From Rhodobacter sp. (GTDB taxonomy: Bacteria; Pseudomonadota; Alphaproteobacteria; Rhodobacterales; Rhodobacteraceae): 64,000 nt of DNA. Each line of letters starts with the position of its first letter. Within the stretch, counting starts at the first letter, position 1. The notes beneath the pieces were generated by a model. The model was not told where the DNA came from and did no database searches. It saw nothing but the letters and a program-made list of their open reading frames with translations. A program made the position numbers and the translations under genes. The stretch is from contig JAIYAE010000004.1 of NCBI GenBank assembly GCA_027489175.1, positions 310,001 to 374,000 of the forward strand, in the 5' to 3' direction. Positions 8,998-17,396 of the stretch are shown piece by piece.

Positions 8998-9073
8998 TGG
9001 TGCCCAGAGCCGGAATCGAACCAGCGACACGCGGATTTTCAATCCGCTGCTCTACCAACTGAGCTATCTGGGC
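8998..9073 (-). tRNA. tRNA-Phe (GAA)
   Basis: A 76-nt cloverleaf on the minus strand. The acceptor stem GCCCAGA pairs with TCTGGGC, followed by A and an encoded CCA. The D-arm begins AGCTCAGTTGG, the anticodon stem GCGGA/TCCGC encloses TTGAAAA (anticodon GAA), and the T-arm holds GGTTCGATTCC. Confidence 0.97.
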
Positions 9074-9131
9074 ACGCTTTGGTGGGCGCGTGATACCCAA
9101 GGGGCGCGGAGCTGTCCAGAGGGAAAACGTC

Positions 9132-9317
9132 CTAGTGCGGTCCTGCGCCGGGTGGGGCTTCGGGGTCGTCTTCGGCGGCGTCTTCGGCCTCGTCGCCTTT
9201 CGCGGGGATCCGGTAGCTTTCGGTCAGCCAGCGGCCCAGATCCACGTCCGCGCAGCGGCGCGAGCAGAAGGGGCGGTAGTCGGCTGCCACCGGTTTGCCA
9301 CAGATCGGGCAGCTCAT
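9132..9317 (-). CDS. yacG: Zinc-binding DNA gyrase inhibitor YacG
   Basis: A 61-residue protein with the complete YacG zinc motif: CPIC near the N-terminus (Cys3, Cys6) and FCSRRC (Cys18, Cys22), then the conserved DLGRWL segment and an acidic tail. YacG of E. coli binds GyrB and inhibits gyrase. Its start overlaps the end of the RNase E/G gene by 4 bp, so it is the last gene of the infA-maf-RNase-yacG unit. Confidence 0.93.
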   Translation of the reverse strand: MSCPICGKPVAADYRPFCSRRCADVDLGRWLTESYRIPAKGDEAEDAAEDDPEAPPGAGPH

Positions 9318-10366
9318 CCCGGTATCCTGTCCAGAAGGCTGGCCAACGGCAGGCGGTCGCGTTTGCGGGTCAACTCGTAAAGGCCGAGCGTGGTCCAGCC
9401 GGCCAAGTTCGTCTCACCTTCGGCCTTGAAGGCGGCCTTCATGACTTGGTCAAGGATATGCCGGTCACGCTTGGGCATCGGGGCGAAGTCCACCACGACC
9501 TGGCCCCCCAGCCCGCGCAGCCGCAGCTGGCGCGGCAGGTCGCGGGCGGCAGCGATGTTCACCTTCAGGCTGGCGGCGGGGCTGGTGTCCGGGCCGGTGT
9601 TCACATCGACGGCCACAAGGGCGCGGGTCGGCTCCAGCATCATGTGGCCCCCGCCCTCCAGCCCGATGCGCGGGGCAAGCAGTTCCTCCACCGCCTCGAT
9701 CACGCCATGGCGCTCAAAGCTGCCCGCTTCGGTGTCGGCCTCATCCACCGCCGGGTCGAGCCAGTCGCGGAACGCCAGTTCATGCGCGCCGGCGCCGTCA
9801 ACCAGAAGCTCCGGCCCGCCGTTCAGATCAGCCAGCACCGCCTCGGCCAGACCGCGCATCGCGGCGATGTCTTCGGCAATCGCGTCCTCCTCGGCCTCGG
9901 CGCAGCCGGACCGCAGGATCAGCCCCAGTGCGGGGCTGGCCCCGGCCATGCCCGCTTCGGCCATGGCAGCCAAGCCGGACCGCAGGTCTTCATCCTTGAT
10001 CCGGCGGCTGATGTTCAGACCCGGCGCGTCCGGGGTGATGATCGCGAAGCGCGACTTGAAGAGAAGCCGGGTCGTCACCGGCAACGCCTTGCCCGCCTCG
10101 GCCGGACCCGAGACCTGCACCAAAAGCCGCTGCCCCGGAGCCACGCCCGAAATCTGGCGCAGGAAGCCCGACGCCCCCTGCGGCAGCTTCACGAATATCC
10201 CGCCCTGGCCCTTGACCGGCCGGTCGGCCACTGCGCGGTAAATGGCACCCGGAAGCGGGGTGTCATCGGCCGGATCAACCGCCAATTCCTCCAGCCGCCC
10301 ATCCACCAGAAGGGCCGCCGCCTGGCGCCCCGCGATTTCGTCCAGCACCAACACGCGGCCGATCAT
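9314..10366 (-). CDS. Ribonuclease E/G family protein
   Basis: A 350-residue endoribonuclease of the RNase E/G family, acting in RNA maturation and decay. The catalytic-domain landmarks are present: [20 protein letters not shown] with the metal-binding Asp, and VVVDFAPM in the position of the second metal-binding Asp. It is shorter than E. coli RNase G, and I see neither a clear S1 RNA-binding domain nor a C-terminal zinc-link, so it may be a compact variant. The ATG at 10366 overlaps the end of maf by 4 bp (ATGA), supporting translational coupling and this start rather than the longer open frame. Confidence 0.87.
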   Translation of the reverse strand: MIGRVLVLDEIAGRQAAALLVDGRLEELAVDPADDTPLPGAIYRAVADRPVKGQGGIFVKLPQGASGFLRQISGVAPGQRLLVQVSGPAEAGKALPVTTRLLFKSRFAIITPDAPGLNISRRIKDEDLRSGLAAMAEAGMAGASPALGLILRSGCAEAEEDAIAEDIAAMRGLAEAVLADLNGGPELLVDGAGAHELAFRDWLDPAVDEADTEAGSFERHGVIEAVEELLAPRIGLEGGGHMMLEPTRALVAVDVNTGPDTSPAASLKVNIAAARDLPRQLRLRGLGGQVVVDFAPMPKRDRHILDQVMKAAFKAEGETNLAGWTTLGLYELTRKRDRLPLASLLDRIPG

Positions 10367-10938
10367 GCCTGCCTCCAGACGGGGTAGCCGATGGCGGTCA
10401 GCAAGGTTGCGGTTTCGGCGACGGGCAGCCCCATGATCCCGGTAAAACTGCCGGAAATCCAGGGGATGAACGCCCCAGCAAGACCCTGGATGCCATAGCC
10501 CCCGGCCTTTCCCTGCCATTCGCCGCTGCCAAGGTAGGCATTCAACTCACTGTCCGACAGCCGCTTCATCTTGACCACGCTTTCGCTTGTCCGGGTCAGA
10601 ACCCGCTCTCCCCGCCGCACGGCGATGGCGGTGATCACCTGATGCCGCCGCCCACCCAGCGCGGTCAGGAACGCCGCCGCTTCGCCTGCATCGGCGGGCT
10701 TGCCAAGGATGCGACGCCCCAGCGCCACCGTCGTGTCGGCGCAGATCACCACGTCACCCGGGTCACTTGGCACCGCAAGCGCCTTTTCCCGCGCCAGACG
10801 CTCGGCATAGGGGCGGGGCAATTCGCCCTTGCGGGGGTCTTCGTCAATGTCGGGCGGCAGGATCGCATCCGGCACGATCCCAAGCTGCGCCAGCAATTCC
10901 TTGCGGCGCGGGGACGCCGATCCGAGGATCAGTTTCAC
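10363..10938 (-). CDS. maf: Maf-like nucleoside triphosphate pyrophosphatase
   Basis: A 191-residue protein starting with a GTG. It has the Maf signature [12 protein letters not shown] at the N-terminus, DIDEDP and [11 protein letters not shown], the ADTTV motif with the presumed catalytic Asp, KPAD, and the C-terminal [10 protein letters not shown] and GLP segments. Maf proteins hydrolyse dTTP/UTP and modified nucleotides and have been linked to arrest of septation. It overlaps infA upstream and the RNase E/G gene downstream by 4 bp each. Confidence 0.93.
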   Translation of the reverse strand: MKLILGSASPRRKELLAQLGIVPDAILPPDIDEDPRKGELPRPYAERLAREKALAVPSDPGDVVICADTTVALGRRILGKPADAGEAAAFLTALGGRRHQVITAIAVRRGERVLTRTSESVVKMKRLSDSELNAYLGSGEWQGKAGGYGIQGLAGAFIPWISGSFTGIMGLPVAETATLLTAIGYPVWRQA

Positions 10939-11153
10939 TTGAAGCGATAGTTGATGCGGCCCTTCGACAGATCGTAGGGGGTCATTTCGACCTGCACCTT
11001 GTCACCTGCCAGAACCCGAATCCGGTTCTTGCGCATCTTGCCTGCCATTACTGCGATCAATTCATGGCCGTTCTCGAGTTCGACCCTGAATGTCGCATTG
11101 GGCAAGAGTTCCTTGACGACACCGGGGAATTCGAGAATGTCTTCCTTGGCCAT
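10935..11153 (-). CDS. infA: Translation initiation factor IF-1
   Basis: A 72-residue protein, the standard IF-1 length, with the single OB-fold S1-like sequence [20 protein letters not shown], then [20 protein letters not shown] and the C-terminal [10 protein letters not shown]-1 binds the A site of the 30S subunit and assists IF-2 and IF-3. It heads the overlapping infA-maf-RNase E/G-yacG group. The ATG at 11153 is fixed by the invariant N-terminus. Confidence 0.98.
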   Translation of the reverse strand: MAKEDILEFPGVVKELLPNATFRVELENGHELIAVMAGKMRKNRIRVLAGDKVQVEMTPYDLSKGRINYRFK

Positions 11154-11271
11154 GGTCTCTCCATTGCGGGCGGGCCCGCGGATGGTCCGCAGGCTTCCGC
11201 ACGGGCGTATGCCCCCGAAAGGCCCGGGTTTCAAGCGGATTCTGGTGCGAGGCCCGGGGCAGGGGGCCCAG

Positions 11272-11868
11272 TTAAAGGGCGCGCATCCAGAACTGCAGCG
11301 GTTTCAGGGTTTCAGCGCTGTCGCCAAGGTCCTTCCAGCTGAACTGGGCGACGACGCCCGGCAGGGGTTCATAGCCACGCCCGCGCCAGAAGGCATCGTT
11401 CCCGCGGTATGCCGCTGGCCTTGCCGGGTGGTCCTCGGGGCGGACGACCGAGCAAAAGGCGACATGGCTTCGGCCAAGGCGGCGGGCATGATCCTCGCGC
11501 AGGTCGATGAAGCGGTGGCCAAGGCCGATGCCGCGGTAGGGGCGCAGAAGGACGGACTCGGCGCCGTACAGGATCTTCTCCAGCGGGATGCCAAGGGCCT
11601 GGAACGGGGCGGCGAATTCGGGGGCGTGATCCTCCATGGGGGTGGAGGTCGAGGCGCCGACCAGTGTGCCGTCGTGGAACGCCCCCACCAACAGCGCGCC
11701 AGGATTGTCGCGGTAGGTGGCGAGGTACTGGCGTTCATAGTCCAGCGTGCCGTCATAAAGATACGGCCAGTCGCGGAAGACCGTGATCCGCAGCTGCGCG
11801 ACCTGGTCCAGCGCCGCCTCAAGATCGGGGCCCCGCAGGGCGCGGACGGTGATGTCGTCGATGTTCAC
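11272..11868 (-). CDS. GNAT-family N-acetyltransferase
   Basis: A 198-residue protein starting with GTG, overlapping the preceding gene by 4 bp. The acetyl-CoA-binding region is recognisable as [20 protein letters not shown] (Q/RxxGxG/A type P-loop, here RGIGLG) at about residues 102-121, followed by [17 protein letters not shown], a typical GNAT C-terminus. The substrate is unknown. It forms a two-gene unit with the SnoaL-like gene upstream. Confidence 0.82.
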   Translation of the reverse strand: MNIDDITVRALRGPDLEAALDQVAQLRITVFRDWPYLYDGTLDYERQYLATYRDNPGALLVGAFHDGTLVGASTSTPMEDHAPEFAAPFQALGIPLEKILYGAESVLLRPYRGIGLGHRFIDLREDHARRLGRSHVAFCSVVRPEDHPARPAAYRGNDAFWRGRGYEPLPGVVAQFSWKDLGDSAETLKPLQFWMRAL

Positions 11869-12275
11869 CGGCTCACCTGGGCGATCCAGTCGTTGAGGTT
11901 GTAGAACGTGGTGATCCGGGAAATGCGGCCGTCCCGCACCTGAAAGAACCCCCCGGCGGGAAGGATGTAGGTCTGGCCTTTCGCTTCGGGCAGGCCGGGG
12001 TCGGTCTGCAGGTACTGCCCGTGGACCACGAACTCCGCCGCCGCGCGGGTGCCGTCGTCGGTGGCGAAGATCACCATGTCTCGCAGCTCTTCACGGTAGC
12101 TGACGCCCATGTGACTGCAGAACTCGGCGAACTTTGCGCGGCCGATCCGGGGGGTGCCTTCATTGACCCGGTGTTCGATATCGTCGGTCAGGCAGGCGAG
12201 CATGCCCTCGGGGTTGCCGGCGTTGAAGGCGGCATAGTAGCGGGCGATGAGGGCAAGGGTGTCGCTGCGGGGCAT
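11865..12275 (-). CDS. SnoaL/ketosteroid-isomerase-like NTF2-fold protein
   Basis: A 136-residue protein with the typical NTF2-like opening (LIARYYAAFNAGNPEGMLAC, then DDIEHRVNEGT) and ending FQVRDGRISRITTFYNLNDW, as in ketosteroid-isomerase-related proteins. No export signal is seen. The ATG at 12275 has an AGGAGAGACC ribosome-binding site. It is coupled by a 4-bp overlap to the GNAT gene; the pair may modify one metabolite, which is inference. The 282 bp between 12276 and 12557 holds no gene that I can support. Confidence 0.78.
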   Translation of the reverse strand: MPRSDTLALIARYYAAFNAGNPEGMLACLTDDIEHRVNEGTPRIGRAKFAEFCSHMGVSYREELRDMVIFATDDGTRAAAEFVVHGQYLQTDPGLPEAKGQTYILPAGGFFQVRDGRISRITTFYNLNDWIAQVSR

Positions 12276-12557
12276 CGGTCTCTCCTGGTTTCAAGAGAGA
12301 GTAGCGGGGAGGGGTGGGGTTTCCAAGCGGCGGAACGAATGGTCCACCCAAATGGGGTGTCCCGGGCAGGGACAGGGGTGCGTTACTTATGATTTCAAAG
12401 GGTTGGAAGCGCAATTGAGACATTGTTAGGGTTTTGTCTAACCGTTTTTCGCCACCAAACCACGCCTTTGGTGACTGCCAGAAGGCAAGGCTATCTGCCC
12501 GCGCCCCCTGCTGAAGCGGTGCAAGGGGCGCGGTGGTTCTTGAGTTTCGCTCGTGGC

Positions 12558-13388
12558 TTAAAGGGCTGCGGCAATGGTTTCGGCGATGGGTGTCGTCGGG
12601 CCGCCGATCAGGCGGCTGAGGGTGTGGCTGGTGTCGTTCAGCGCCCCTTCGCCCGCGCGGGCATCGCTGTCGGCGAGGATCTGGGCAAAGCCTTCGGGCA
12701 GGCCAAAGCCGACCAGGGCCGCCGCATAGTCCGCCTGCGGCATGCTGACGTAAGCGACCGGCTTGCCCGCCGCCTTGGCCACGGCGGCGGCAAAGTCGGC
12801 ACCGGTATGGGCGGTGTCGCCCGCAAGCTCATAGGTTTTCCCAGCGTGGGAGGCATCGAGGGCGGTCACTGCAATCGCCTCGGCAAAATCCTTGCGGGCG
12901 GCAGAGGCGACCTGCCCCTCACCCGCCGCCCCGATCATGGCGCCGTGGGCGAGGGCGGCACCAAGGGCACCGGTGTAGTTCTCGGTATACCAGCCGTTGC
13001 GCAGGATGGTGGCGGGGATGCCCGCCTCACGCAGGGCAGCCTCGGTCGCGATGTGGTCTTGCGCCAGGATCAAGGGCGAGGCGTCGCCCTTCAGGATCGA
13101 GGTATACAGGATGCGGCTGACCCCGGCTTCTTTTGCGGCCTGGATGGCGCGGCGGTGCTGGCCCGCGCGGTCGTTGAAATCGTTCGAGGAGATGAGGACA
13201 AGGGTCGTCACCCCCTGCAGCGCCGCTGGATCAGCGATGGTGTAGTCGAAGGCGCGGGTTTCCACGCCCAGATCGGCGGCCTTTTCCGGGCTGCGGGCCA
13301 GGGCGATGGGGCTGGCCCCGCGCGCCTTCAGGGCGGCGATGGCAAGGCGGCCAAGCTGGCCGGTGGCTGCGGTGACGGCGATGGTCAT
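12558..13388 (-). CDS. NAD(P)H:quinone oxidoreductase, NmrA/QOR2 type
   Basis: A 276-residue NmrA-type protein like E. coli QOR2 (YtfG). It starts MTIAVTAATGQLGRLAI with the Rossmann glycines and has ALARSPEKAADLG, VLISSNDFNDRAGQHRRAI and LRNGWYTENYTG, stretches conserved in this group. The enzymes reduce quinones with NADPH. The ATG at 13388 is used because a ribosome-binding site (AGGAGAGACC) precedes it; the open frame continues far upstream as a shadow of the regulator. It is divergent from an HxlR-type regulator, the same pairing as ytfG/ytfH. Confidence 0.86.
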   Translation of the reverse strand: MTIAVTAATGQLGRLAIAALKARGASPIALARSPEKAADLGVETRAFDYTIADPAALQGVTTLVLISSNDFNDRAGQHRRAIQAAKEAGVSRILYTSILKGDASPLILAQDHIATEAALREAGIPATILRNGWYTENYTGALGAALAHGAMIGAAGEGQVASAARKDFAEAIAVTALDASHAGKTYELAGDTAHTGADFAAAVAKAAGKPVAYVSMPQADYAAALVGFGLPEGFAQILADSDARAGEGALNDTSHTLSRLIGGPTTPIAETIAAAL

Positions 13389-13428
13389 GGGTCTCTCCTG
13401 TTGGTTGACAAGAAGAGAGATACGGGAA

Positions 13429-13447
13429 TACTTACGAAACGGAAGTA
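13429..13447. promoter_or_regulatory. Dyad in the quinone reductase / HxlR intergenic region
   Basis: TACTT-N9-AAGTA, with CG pairs inside, centred at 13438. A TTGACA (13405-13410) lies 18-19 bp to the left, so the dyad overlaps the expected -10 of the rightward promoter. Spacing and symmetry fit an HxlR-family operator; this is inferred from position. Confidence 0.4.
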
Positions 13448-13484
13448 CGCACAAATTTGTTAGTATGTAGGAAAGGCGCACAGG

Positions 13485-13877
13485 ATGACCGGTGAAACTG
13501 CACAACGCCTGCTGGAGGGCTGGCAACTGGGCAATGTGCTGGCGGCAGACTGCCCGTCGCGCGCGATACTGAACCACCTGACCAACCGCTGGGGCACTCT
13601 GGTGATGGTGGCCTTGGCCACCGGCCCGCACCGCTTTGCCGAGCTGCGCCGCAAGGTCGGAGGCGTCAGCGAGCGGATGCTTTCCCAAACCCTGAAGGAC
13701 CTGGAGGCGGACGGGTTCGTCTTGCGCACCGCGCACCCGGTGGTGCCGCCGCATGTGGACTATGAGCTGACGGGGTTGGGCCGCGAGGCCGCGGCCTATG
13801 TGGTGGCGCTGGTGGGCTGGATCGAAGGGGCGCTGCCGGAGATCATGGCGGGGAAGATGCGGGTGGCGGCGGAGTGA
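13485..13877 (+). CDS. HxlR-family transcriptional regulator, probable redox sensor
   Basis: A 130-residue winged-helix HxlR protein: ADCPSRAILNHLTNRWGTLV, then HRFAELRRKVGGVSERMLSQ (recognition region) and LEADGFVLRTAHPVVPPHVDYELTG (wing). The N-terminal Cys at about residue 23 lies where quinone- and electrophile-sensing members of the family keep their redox cysteine. It is divergent from the quinone reductase gene, suggesting it represses that gene until quinones or oxidants modify the Cys. The regulatory role is inferred from context. Confidence 0.88.
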   Translation: MTGETAQRLLEGWQLGNVLAADCPSRAILNHLTNRWGTLVMVALATGPHRFAELRRKVGGVSERMLSQTLKDLEADGFVLRTAHPVVPPHVDYELTGLGREAAAYVVALVGWIEGALPEIMAGKMRVAAE

Positions 13878-14010
13878 GGGCGGTGGGTTGGCACCCACCC
13901 TACGCTGGCCGCAATGTGGACCAAGCCGCCGTTCCTAGTGCTCTCGCCAACGTCCGCTGTGGTTGAACAATAACTACTTGGATTGAATGATCCGTTCGTT
14001 CCATTCTATG

Positions 14011-14385
14011 TTACACGTGTACTTCCCGGACGACATAGTCATGATTTGCCCCTGCAATCATTAGCGCCTTTCCAAGTGGGATCTGAGCGGCCCTTGCACG
14101 GTTATAGACCCCTATCGGATCCTTGGTTTCATGGTCAGCATTCAACGCATCGCGCGCTTGGTCACGACGATACTCTTCCCGCATATCGAGTACCTGAAAA
14201 GGGTCATAAAAGCGGCTTGCATTTGATCGAAGGCATGAGCTGATCACTGCGTCATCATCTAGGTCTTGGCAAACAAGCCTCTCCAGCAGAAGTCGCAGGT
14301 TTATACTTTTCGGAACGCGCAGTTGCTTGATAATGCGGCCGTCTCGCGCGTACTTAACAACCAGATACTCGGTCCTGCTAATCAT
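14011..14385 (-). CDS. Hypothetical protein, 124 aa
   Basis: I do not recognise this protein. The start at 14385 is well supported by a GGAGG ribosome-binding site five bases upstream. It begins MISRTEYLVVKYARDGRIIK, has a charged middle (DMREEYRRDQARDALNADHE), and no membrane segment or signal. Base composition is visibly poorer in GC than in its neighbours, suggesting recent arrival or relaxed selection. It lies on the same strand as the phosphatase/UPF0262/hisD genes but downstream of them, separated by about 110 bp. Confidence 0.6.
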   Translation of the reverse strand: MISRTEYLVVKYARDGRIIKQLRVPKSINLRLLLERLVCQDLDDDAVISSCLRSNASRFYDPFQVLDMREEYRRDQARDALNADHETKDPIGVYNRARAAQIPLGKALMIAGANHDYVVREVHV

Positions 14386-14499
14386 CAAATCCTCCGGAGC
14401 GTTAGACCGACCGATGTTGCAGATGCCGACTTAGCCGAAATTCTTGCTATGGGTAGAAGCGGTCACATTGTGCTCCATAACGCCTTTGGCAGCATCACC

Positions 14500-14955
14500 T
14501 CACCCCTCCGTCGGCGGACCGAACCGTTCCAGCATCCGCGTCCTGATCTGGTCGCGGGCTTGGCGGTAGGCGGAGAGTTTCGCCTCGCGCGTCTCACCCA
14601 GGCCGGTCGGATCAAGGATCGGCCAGTATTCGATATCCAGATGGTGATAGCGCGTCAGTTCCAGTGCCATGCGCTGGCTGGCGGGGGAGAGGGCGATGAT
14701 CAGGTCGAACTGCGACAGGTCATCGCCCCATTCCTGCATCTCTTCAAAGCTGCGGGAGCGGTGGCGGGAAAGTTCGATCCCCAGCTCTTGGCAGACGGCG
14801 ACGGAAAAGCCGTCCACCTCCATGTCGTTCTTCACGCCGGCGGATTGGACATAGGCGCGCTGGCCGTACATCCGCTTCATCAGCGCCTCGGCCATGGGGG
14901 AGCGGACGGCGTTATGGTCGCAGCAGAAGAGGACCGACTGGGGAAAATCGCCCAA
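14500..14955 (-). CDS. Low-molecular-weight protein-tyrosine-phosphatase-like protein
   Basis: A 151-residue LMW-PTP/arsenate-reductase-fold protein. The phosphate-binding loop C-X5-R-S is at residues 12-19 (CDHNAVRS), followed by MAEALMKRMYG, SAGV, and a late DPTGLGE segment with the usual general-acid Asp. It appears to start with TTG at 14955, two bases after the stop of the UPF0262 gene, so translation is probably coupled. Whether it dephosphorylates proteins or acts otherwise cannot be decided here. Confidence 0.84.
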   Translation of the reverse strand: MGDFPQSVLFCCDHNAVRSPMAEALMKRMYGQRAYVQSAGVKNDMEVDGFSVAVCQELGIELSRHRSRSFEEMQEWGDDLSQFDLIIALSPASQRMALELTRYHHLDIEYWPILDPTGLGETREAKLSAYRQARDQIRTRMLERFGPPTEG

Positions 14956-14957
14956 AT

Positions 14958-15434
14958 TCAGCCCCAGTGCAGGACGCAGATCAGGGTGAAAAGGCGGCGC
15001 GCGGTGTCGGTGTCGACGTCGGCTTTCCCCGTCAGCCGTTCGCGCAGGATGGAGGCGCCTTCGTTGTGGATGCCGCGGCGGGCCATATCGATCGCCTCGA
15101 TCTGGGAGGGCGGCAGGCGTTTCACGGCGTCGAAGTAGTTTTCGCAGATCTGAAAATAATCCTTCACGACCTGCCGGAACGGGCCAAGGGAGAGGTGGAA
15201 TTCGGCGGCTTTTTCGCCGTCTTCGGTCGCGATGTCGAAGACCAGACGGCCCTCGCGGATGGCGAGTTTGACGCGGTAGGGGCCGGGGGGCATTTCACGG
15301 TCCGGTTTTTTCGGCAGGGTGAAAAGGTTTTCTTCCAGAAGGTCATAGATCGCCACGCGGCGTTCCTGCTCGATCTCCGGCGTGGGCCGGGCGAGGCCTT
15401 TTTCGTCGATCTCGATGTGGCAGATGCGGTTCAT
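14958..15434 (-). CDS. UPF0262 family protein
   Basis: A 158-residue protein of the alphaproteobacterial UPF0262 family, of unknown function. Recognisable parts are MNRICHIEIDEKGLARPTPE, VAIYDLLEENLFTL, GPFRQVVKDYFQICENYFDA and MARRGIHNEGASILRERL. No membrane segments or catalytic motif are evident. It lies between hisD and the phosphatase gene on the same strand, an arrangement I associate with Rhodobacteraceae, and is 60 bp from hisD. Confidence 0.88.
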   Translation of the reverse strand: MNRICHIEIDEKGLARPTPEIEQERRVAIYDLLEENLFTLPKKPDREMPPGPYRVKLAIREGRLVFDIATEDGEKAAEFHLSLGPFRQVVKDYFQICENYFDAVKRLPPSQIEAIDMARRGIHNEGASILRERLTGKADVDTDTARRLFTLICVLHWG

Positions 15435-15494
15435 GGGCAGACCTTCAGCGCGAACCCCGGTTTGATGCCTGACCGGGGGGCGCTGTGCAAGCGG

Positions 15495-16796
15495 TCAGTC
15501 GTTCAGGCGGTCAAGGCGGGCGCGGACGGAAAGGCCGTGGGCTTGCAGGCTTTCGCTGATGGCGAGGCGTTCGGCGGCAGGGCCGATGGCCTTGAGCGCG
15601 GCGGGCGTCATCTTGGCCAGGGTCGTGCGCTTCATGAAATCAAGGACGGAAAGGCCGGAGGAGAAGCGGGCGGACCGCGCAGTGGGCAGCACGTGGTTCG
15701 GGCCGCCGACATAGTCGCCAATCGCCTCGGGCGTGTAGGCGCCAAGGAAGATCGCGCCGGCGTGGGTGATTTTCTGGCTCAGGCCTTCCGGGTCGGCGGT
15801 GCAAAGCTCCAGATGTTCGGGGGCGATGCGGTTGGAGAGGGTGGCGGCCTCATCCAGACTGCGGACGGTGATGATGGCGCCGTTGTCGCGCCAGGAGGCC
15901 CCGGCGATGGCGCGGCGGTCGAGGGATTCGAGGCGCTTCGTCACAGCAGCGGCGACAGCCTGGCCGAACGCGGCGTCGGTGGTGATAAGGATCGACTGGG
16001 CCGAAGCGTCGTGTTCGGCTTGGGAAAGAAGGTCAAGCGCGATCCAGTCGGGGTCGTTGTCGGCGTCGGCGATCACCAGGATTTCAGACGGTCCGGCGAT
16101 CATGTCGATGCCGACGCGGCCGAAGACCCGGCGTTTGGCGGCGGCCACATAGGCGTTGCCGGGGCCGGTGATCTTGTCCACGGGCTGAATCGTTTCGGTG
16201 CCGTAGGCAAGGGCCGCCACCGCCTGCGCGCCGCCGATGCGGTAGATCACGTCCACCCCGGCGATCTGGGCGGCCAGAAGGACCAAGGGGTTGACCACAC
16301 CGCCGGGCGTGGGGCAGGCGATGACAAGCCGTTCGACCCCCGCCACTTTGGCCGGGATGGCGTTCATCAGGACGGAAGACGGGTAGGACGCCGTGCCCCC
16401 CGGCACATAAAGCCCCGCCGCTGACACCGGCGTCCAGCGCCAGCCAAGGGTGGCACCGCTGGCATCGGTCCAGCTTTCGTCCTGCGGTTTCTGGCGGGCG
16501 TGGTAGGCGCGGATGCGGTCAGCAGCCAGTTCAAGCGCTGCGCGGTCTTCGGGGCCGACTTTGGCGACCTCTGACGCGATCTCTTCGGCAGAGAAGGCGA
16601 GGGTTTCGGGGGTCAGCGCCAGCTTGTCGAAGCGGGCGGTCAGGTCGATCACCTCGGCGTCGCCGCGGGCGCGGACATCGGCGATGATCTGGGCGACGGC
16701 GGTATCCACATCCTCGGCCTCTTCGCGCTTTTGGCCCAGAAGGGCGGCGAAGGCGGCGTCAAAGCCCGGGTCGGCGGAGTTCAGGAAGGCGGGCAT
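15495..16796 (-). CDS. hisD: Histidinol dehydrogenase
   Basis: A 433-residue enzyme catalysing the last two steps of histidine synthesis, oxidising L-histidinol through the aldehyde to histidine with NAD and zinc. Family landmarks are present: GWRWTPVSAAGLYVPGGTAS, NAIPAKVAGV, QAVAALAYGTETIQPVDKIT, IAGPSEILVIAD, LLSQAEHD, and AIGDYVGGPNHVLPT. The length is typical. The ATG at 16796 has no strong competitor. The zinc ligands and catalytic pair lie in conserved blocks, so I see no sign of inactivation. Confidence 0.97.
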   Translation of the reverse strand: MPAFLNSADPGFDAAFAALLGQKREEAEDVDTAVAQIIADVRARGDAEVIDLTARFDKLALTPETLAFSAEEIASEVAKVGPEDRAALELAADRIRAYHARQKPQDESWTDASGATLGWRWTPVSAAGLYVPGGTASYPSSVLMNAIPAKVAGVERLVIACPTPGGVVNPLVLLAAQIAGVDVIYRIGGAQAVAALAYGTETIQPVDKITGPGNAYVAAAKRRVFGRVGIDMIAGPSEILVIADADNDPDWIALDLLSQAEHDASAQSILITTDAAFGQAVAAAVTKRLESLDRRAIAGASWRDNGAIITVRSLDEAATLSNRIAPEHLELCTADPEGLSQKITHAGAIFLGAYTPEAIGDYVGGPNHVLPTARSARFSSGLSVLDFMKRTTLAKMTPAALKAIGPAAERLAISESLQAHGLSVRARLDRLND

Positions 16797-16868
16797 CGGC
16801 GGGACCTTTCGACGGATTGGCCCCAGATAGCGCGGGGGACGGGGGTCCTCAAGCCGGATGCGGGTGCG

Positions 16869-16892
16869 GCAAAAGTTTTCGAAAACTTTTGC
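16869..16892. repeat. Perfect 24-bp palindrome upstream of hisD
   Basis: Each half reads GCAAAAGTTTTC and its exact complement. A second small palindrome (CCTTCGAAGG) follows at 16898-16907. The pair lies in the 126 bp between the DUF2948 gene and hisD, where it could end the murA-DUF2948 transcript or serve as a protein-binding site. Confidence 0.6.
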
Positions 16893-16922
16893 AAATTCCT
16901 TCGAAGGATTTTGGTCCTGCCA

Positions 16923-17396
16923 TTAGCCGTGGGTCGGAACCTTGCCCGAGGGCGCGCGGTAGGGGCGGGTGACATCGTCCAGCCGGACCTCGACCGCCTC
17001 AACCTCCAGCGCGATGGCACCGTCACCTGCCAGCGTCAGGGTCAGCCGACCTGATCCTTCGGGGCCGGGCGCAAAGTCCAGCGCAAGAAGGGACAGGACA
17101 AGGTCCTTGTCCGTCCGGTCAAAGCCGTAGCTTTTCACTGACAGCACATCTTCGACCACCAGCACCGAGCGGACGCGTTCGTAAGGCCGCCCGACAGCTT
17201 CGGCCTGGGTGCGGTCTTCCCAGCGGAAGCGGTTCAGCATCAGGGCAAAGCGGCGGCGCTTGGGGTCGTGGCTGATCTCGGTCACCGGCAGGACGGCGTC
17301 CTGCACGAGGGTTGAGATCACCTGCAGATCGTCTGCATCCTGCGCGACCAGGCGCAAGGGCGCCTCGCCCCCGTCCTGAAACCGGGCATCGGTCAT
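16923..17396 (-). CDS. DUF2948 family protein
   Basis: A 156-residue protein of the alphaproteobacterial DUF2948 family, function unknown. Typical stretches are [20 protein letters not shown], the [12 protein letters not shown] segment, and [20 protein letters not shown] near the end. The ATG at 17396 overlaps the end of murA by 4 bp, which fixes the start and suggests translational coupling to cell-wall synthesis. No signal or membrane segment is seen. Confidence 0.87.
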   Translation of the reverse strand: MTDARFQDGGEAPLRLVAQDADDLQVISTLVQDAVLPVTEISHDPKRRRFALMLNRFRWEDRTQAEAVGRPYERVRSVLVVEDVLSVKSYGFDRTDKDLVLSLLALDFAPGPEGSGRLTLTLAGDGAIALEVEAVEVRLDDVTRPYRAPSGKVPTHG

